A DNA stretch of 64,000 nucleotides from Paraburkholderia mimosarum LMG 23256 = NBRC 106338 (lineage in GTDB: Bacteria; Pseudomonadota; Gammaproteobacteria; Burkholderiales; Burkholderiaceae), in assembly GCF_000739815.1 (NCBI RefSeq), contig NZ_BBJJ01000033.1, forward strand, positions 1 to 64,000, given 5' to 3'. A program made the translations under genes and the position numbers. This document shows, piece after piece, positions 60,451 to 64,000 of the stretch. Positions within the stretch are counted from its first letter, which is position 1. Each line of letters starts with the position of its first letter. The notes under the pieces were generated by a model, which saw only the letters and a program-made list of their open reading frames with translations, was not told the origin of the DNA and did not search any database.

Positions 60451-61100
60451 ATCTTCTTCGCGCGGATCTGCGAGATGATGTGGTCCATCACCAGGGTCGT
60501 GCCGGGCAGCGCGGTGTTTTCCGGACCCTGGACCATGGCCGGGCCGGTTTCGTACTTGCCCTGGATGGCGATGGTCGGCACGCCGTCGATCTTGTAGGAG
60601 TCGAGCAGGGCCTTGTCACGCTGCAGCGCGCTCTGCGTCGAGAACGAGTTGTACGCTTCCATGTACTTCTTCGGATCGACGCCCTGGGTTGCGAGGAACT
60701 TCGCCTGCTCTTCCGGTGTGAGCAGATAGTTCTTGTTCACGTGGATTTCGCGGAACACGACCGGCGTGAGTTTCTGGGCAAGGCCGAGCGCGTCGAGCGC
60801 GTAGTACATCTTCGAGTGCGGGATGAAATCGTCACGGAATGCGACCGGCACGCGCCGGAACACGATGTCCGGACCCTGCTTCTTGACCCACGCTTCGAGG
60901 TATGGGTCGAATGCGTTGCAGTGCGGGCAGCCGTACCAGAAGAACTCGATCACTTCGATCTTGCCGGCGGGCACGTCGAGCGACTGCGGCGTCTTCAGGA
61001 TCGTGTAGTCCTTGCCGGCCACGGGTGCGGCGGGCGTGGCGTGGGCGGCTCCCGCAATGAGCGAAAGCGAGAACAAAAGCGTACCGAGAAGTCGTTTCAT
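60447..61100 (-). CDS. dsbA: Thiol:disulfide interchange protein DsbA
   Basis: A 217-residue periplasmic oxidase. Signal peptide MKRLLGTLLFSLSLIAGAAH(A); active site WYGCPHCNAF (CPHC) at about residues 58-64; the cis-Pro loop is DGVPTIAIQG. It introduces disulfides into exported proteins and is re-oxidised by DsbB. Start chosen at ATG 61100, the first codon of the signal peptide. The SPOR-domain gene lies upstream on the same strand, and the SDR gene overlaps downstream. Confidence 0.92.
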   Translation of the reverse strand: MKRLLGTLLFSLSLIAGAAHATPAAPVAGKDYTILKTPQSLDVPAGKIEVIEFFWYGCPHCNAFDPYLEAWVKKQGPDIVFRRVPVAFRDDFIPHSKMYYALDALGLAQKLTPVVFREIHVNKNYLLTPEEQAKFLATQGVDPKKYMEAYNSFSTQSALQRDKALLDSYKIDGVPTIAIQGKYETGPAMVQGPENTALPGTTLVMDHIISQIRAKKM

Positions 61101-61311
61101 GGCGTAGAAATCCGTTGTTCTTGAACCGGCGGCGACCGGTGGTTTGCCGCACCGGCAGGCGGCCACGCTGCGCAGGGTTTGCGCGGGCGCGACGCCTTGC
61201 GTCTGGCGGGTGCTACGTATCGATGAGCCCGCGCCGGGAACAGCCGCCCGGCCTCTCCGATGGCGCGAAGCTTCGGAGGAGCGGGCGCGCAGTGCGCGGC
61301 GCGGACGGCGC

Positions 61312-62151
61312 TTACTGCTTCGTGAAACGGATGACGGCCGTATCGATACCGGCGTCGGACAGGCGCTGACGGGTCGAGTTCATCTCATCGAACTTCGTGA
61401 ACGGACCGATGCGTACGCGATAGTACGTGACGCCGCCGGCGTCGCGCTGCGTCACCTTCGATTCGAAGCCCTGGAACGCGAGGCGCGCGCGCTGCTGCTC
61501 GGCGTCGCCCGAGGTCTTGTACGCGCCCACCTGCAGGAAGTAGCCGGTGTTGGCGTCGCCCGGCGCCGGCGTGGCGCTGCCAGGCTTGGCGGCCGGCGGC
61601 GTGGGCACGGCGTTGGCCGGCTTCTGCGGCGAGTTGTTAGCGAGGATCTGCGCGGCGTTGCTGGCCGAGTTGGCGGTCGAATTGCCGGCCGATTGCGGCT
61701 TCTTCGCGATGGCGGTGCCGCCCATGACGCTTTCGCCGGTCGACGGTTGCGGCGCGACTGCCACGCCGTTGTTGTTCGCCGCGCTGTTGTTCGAGCCGGC
61801 GGGCGGCACCTCGACGATCTGCGGCTCTTCGAGCATGCCCGAAGATTGCGACTGGCTCGTGGTCTGGCCCGGCGCCGTGTTGGGCGGCGTACTTTGCGCG
61901 GCCTGCGGCACCGGCTGGCCGGGCGACTTGCCTTGCAGCACGCGGTTCGGGTCCACCTGCTCGTTGTTCTGGCTCACTTCGGAAGCAGCCGGCGGTGCGA
62001 CCTTCGAGACGAACGGCGTGGGCGCGCGCGTGATATAGAGCGCCACCACCACCGCGATCGCGAGGCCGACGATCAGGCCCAGCACGATGCCGAGAAAGGT
62101 GCCCCCGGACTGCTTCGACTGCTGCTTTGTAGTGCGGCGCGGTTTTGCCAT
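61312..62151 (-). CDS. SPOR-domain protein (FtsN-like)
   Basis: A 279-residue membrane-anchored protein. Basic start MAKPRRTTKQQSKQSG, one membrane helix (TFLGIVLGLIVGLAIAVVVA), a ~170-residue Pro/Ala/Ser/Asn-rich periplasmic linker, and a C-terminal SPOR domain (YFLQVGAYKTSGDAEQQRAR; YYRVRIGPFTKFDEMNSTRQ). SPOR domains bind denuded septal glycan; in burkholderias this gene, between argS and dsbA, is commonly annotated as the FtsN-like division protein. Start ATG 62151. Confidence 0.88.
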   Translation of the reverse strand: MAKPRRTTKQQSKQSGGTFLGIVLGLIVGLAIAVVVALYITRAPTPFVSKVAPPAASEVSQNNEQVDPNRVLQGKSPGQPVPQAAQSTPPNTAPGQTTSQSQSSGMLEEPQIVEVPPAGSNNSAANNNGVAVAPQPSTGESVMGGTAIAKKPQSAGNSTANSASNAAQILANNSPQKPANAVPTPPAAKPGSATPAPGDANTGYFLQVGAYKTSGDAEQQRARLAFQGFESKVTQRDAGGVTYYRVRIGPFTKFDEMNSTRQRLSDAGIDTAVIRFTKQ

Positions 62152-62294
62152 CGTCTGAATCACCTGCAAACAAGAGAATTCTGGAATGGCCGTCCGCGCG
62201 AGGCGGCGGCCCCAAACATGTTGCTTCGTGCGCTGCGCGCGGGCGGCCGGCGCAGCGGCATCGCCGCCGCGCGTGGCGGCGGCCCGCAATCCGC

Positions 62295-64000
62295 TTACAT
62301 GCGCTCCGGCGCCGACACGCCGATCAGGGCGAGACCGTTCGCCAGCACGCGGCGCGTGGCCGCGAGCAGGGCGACGCGGGCGTCGCGCTCGGCGACGTCG
62401 TCGACGAGAACGCGTTCGGCATTGTAGAACGAGTGAAACTCAGCGGCGAGTTCGCGCAGGTAGAACGCCACGGCGTGAGGCGCCAGCTCGCTGGCCGCAT
62501 GCGTGAGCATGTCGGGGAATTCGCCGAGTTTCGCGATGAGCGCGAGCGCGCGCTCGCTCGACAGCGGCGCGAGATCGACCTTGGGCAGCGCGGCGAGGTC
62601 ACCGCCGAACTTGCCCTGCCAGTCGCCGAGGATCGACGAGATGCGCGCGTGCGCGTACTGCACGTAGTACACGGGGTTTTCGTCGTTTTCCTTCAGCGCG
62701 AGATCGATGTCGAACACGAATTCGGTGTCGGCCTTGCGCGAGATGAGGAAGAAGCGCACGGCGTCGCGGCCGCGGCGGATGGTCGCCTCGTCGAGCAGGT
62801 CGGGCGAGACTTCGCTGCCGGGGTTCGCGCCGCCCGACCATTCGATCAGGTCGCGCACCGTCACGTAGCTGCCCGCGCGCTTGGAGATCTTCACCTCCTG
62901 GCCGTCGCGCATCACCGTGACCATCTTGTGCAGCACGTAGTCGGGATAGCCCTTCGGAATGCCGATGCCGAGCGCCTGCAGGCCCGCGCGCACGCGCGCG
63001 ATGGTGCCGTGGTGGTCGGAGCCCTGCACGTTGATGACCTTCGTGAAGCCGCGCTCCCACTTGGTGACGTGGTACGCGACATCGGGCAGGAAGTACGTGT
63101 AGGTGCCGTCGGACTTGCGCATCACGCGATCCTTGTCGTCGCCGTAGTCGGTGGTCTTGAGCCACAGCGCGCCTTCCTGCTCGTAGGTCTCGCCCGATGC
63201 GACCAGCGCCTCGACCGTCTTCTCGACGCGGCCTTCCGTGTACAGCGACGATTCGAGGTAGTAGCGGTCGAACTTCACGCCGAACGCCTGCAGATCGAGA
63301 TCCTGTTCGTGGCGCAGGTAGGCCACGGCGAAGCGGCGGATCGCCTCGAGGTCGTCGGGATCCTGCGCGCCCTTCACGGGCTCGCCGTCCTTCGCGGCGA
63401 CGGTTTCGCCCGCGAGGTAGTCGCGCGCGATGTCGGCGATGTATTCGCCGTTGTACGCGGCCTCGGGCCACTCGGCGTCGCCGGGCTTGAAGCCGCGCAC
63501 GCGCGCCTGGGTGGAGACGGCGAGGTTGCCGATCTGCGCGCCCGCGTCGTTGTAGTAGAACTCGCGGTGCACGTCGTAGCCCTGCGAGGCGAGCACGTTC
63601 GAGATGGCGTCGCCGAGCGCGGCCTGGCGCCCGTGGCCCACGTGCAGCGGGCCCGTGGGGTTCGCCGAAACGAACTCGACGAGCACGCGCTTGCCGGCTT
63701 CGCGCGACGAGCGGCCAAATGCCTCGCCCTGCTCGAACACGGCGCCGATCACGGCGCGCTTGGCATCCGCCGTCAGACGCAGGTTGATGAAGCCGGGGCC
63801 GGCCACTTCGGCGGCTTCGACGAGGCCGGCGGCCTCGGGCTGCGCGAGCGTGGCCTCGACGATCTGCTGCGCGAGCTGGCGCGGATTCGCGCGCATGGGC
63901 TTGGCGAGCTGCATCGCGACGTTGCAGGCCACGTCGCCGTGCGCGGCGACCTTCGGGCGCTCGAGCGCGATCGGCGGCACGACGAATGCGGCTTCGCTCG
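62295..64000 (-). CDS. argS: Arginyl-tRNA synthetase, 5' end beyond the window
   Basis: The C-terminal 568 or so residues of ArgRS; the N-terminus is past the right edge. Visible motifs: [20 protein letters not shown] (HIGH motif, here HVGH), [60 protein letters not shown] and the anticodon-binding end [20 protein letters not shown] ... [20 protein letters not shown]. It ligates arginine to tRNA-Arg. Followed by the SPOR gene, dsbA and the SDR gene on the same strand, the standard burkholderial order. Confidence 0.95.
   Translation of the reverse strand, partial: SEAAFVVPPIALERPKVAAHGDVACNVAMQLAKPMRANPRQLAQQIVEATLAQPEAAGLVEAAEVAGPGFINLRLTADAKRAVIGAVFEQGEAFGRSSREAGKRVLVEFVSANPTGPLHVGHGRQAALGDAISNVLASQGYDVHREFYYNDAGAQIGNLAVSTQARVRGFKPGDAEWPEAAYNGEYIADIARDYLAGETVAAKDGEPVKGAQDPDDLEAIRRFAVAYLRHEQDLDLQAFGVKFDRYYLESSLYTEGRVEKTVEALVASGETYEQEGALWLKTTDYGDDKDRVMRKSDGTYTYFLPDVAYHVTKWERGFTKVINVQGSDHHGTIARVRAGLQALGIGIPKGYPDYVLHKMVTVMRDGQEVKISKRAGSYVTVRDLIEWSGGANPGSEVSPDLLDEATIRRGRDAVRFFLISRKADTEFVFDIDLALKENDENPVYYVQYAHARISSILGDWQGKFGGDLAALPKVDLAPLSSERALALIAKLGEFPDMLTHAASELAPHAVAFYLRELAAEFHSFYNAERVLVDDVAERDARVALLAATRRVLANGLALIGVSAPERM

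Overview
The window looks like chromosomal DNA of a Burkholderiaceae member, most likely Paraburkholderia or a close relative. The grounds are the very high GC content and codon use of bases 11.3-64 kb, an OmpC-like burkholderial porin, a DUF4148 protein, a fused indolepyruvate:ferredoxin oxidoreductase and the general gene repertoire. Species is not determined, and no rRNA, tRNA or CRISPR array was seen.

Bases 1 to about 11,330 read as a decaying accessory island of visibly lower GC. It holds a possible two-gene conflict module on the minus strand (an 853-residue protein ending in a CHAT-type caspase-like domain, followed by an MBL-fold hydrolase that runs off the left edge), an orphan HigA-like regulator, a DEDDh-type exonuclease, a frameshifted MobC-like mobilisation gene with a hairpin upstream, an FRG-domain protein, a 5'-truncated type VI amidase effector (Tae4-like) beside a probable IS remnant, a frameshifted HTH gene next to a SymE-like toxin, and a wrecked RelE/Phd toxin-antitoxin pair. 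Three copies of an 18-bp palindrome, ATTTTCAC(T/C)(A/G)GTGAAAAT, lie at 4.4, 4.7 and 6.5 kb.

Bases 11.3-34.8 kb are core-like: an SRPBCC protein, a DUF4148 protein, a bufferin-type RiPP operon (DUF2282 precursor, DUF692/MNIO enzyme, DUF2063 partner), a diguanylate cyclase, a DUF2239 gene with palindromic operators, an NCS2 permease, a CPA1 Na+/H+ antiporter, an EAL protein, indolepyruvate ferredoxin oxidoreductase, a KirBac K+ channel, a sugar cassette (LacI regulator, AGE epimerase, PfkB kinase) and a hybrid EAL-GGDEF protein. Three cyclic-di-GMP proteins lie within 20 kb.

Bases 34.8-64 kb hold a bile-acid-symporter-family transporter, a secreted Gly-rich protein, a porin, a LysR regulator, a nitronate monooxygenase-like enzyme, a fluoroacetate-dehalogenase-like hydrolase, an Lrp regulator divergent from an EamA exporter, and a DUF445 membrane protein. 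A six-gene minus-strand block follows (MBL hydrolase, MaoC-like protein, DUF1289, YbaK deacylase, HMG-CoA lyase, GhrA-like reductase). Then come an RBBP9-like hydrolase, pta-ackA divergent from a DUF3141/PhaC-like gene with a histone-like tail, a relic of a fabI-like gene, a sulfate-binding protein, a peptide-binding protein, an SDR gene overlapping dsbA, a SPOR-domain protein and argS (cut by the right edge).

Several island genes carry single-base frameshifts. These are either decay or assembly errors, and the raw reads would decide.
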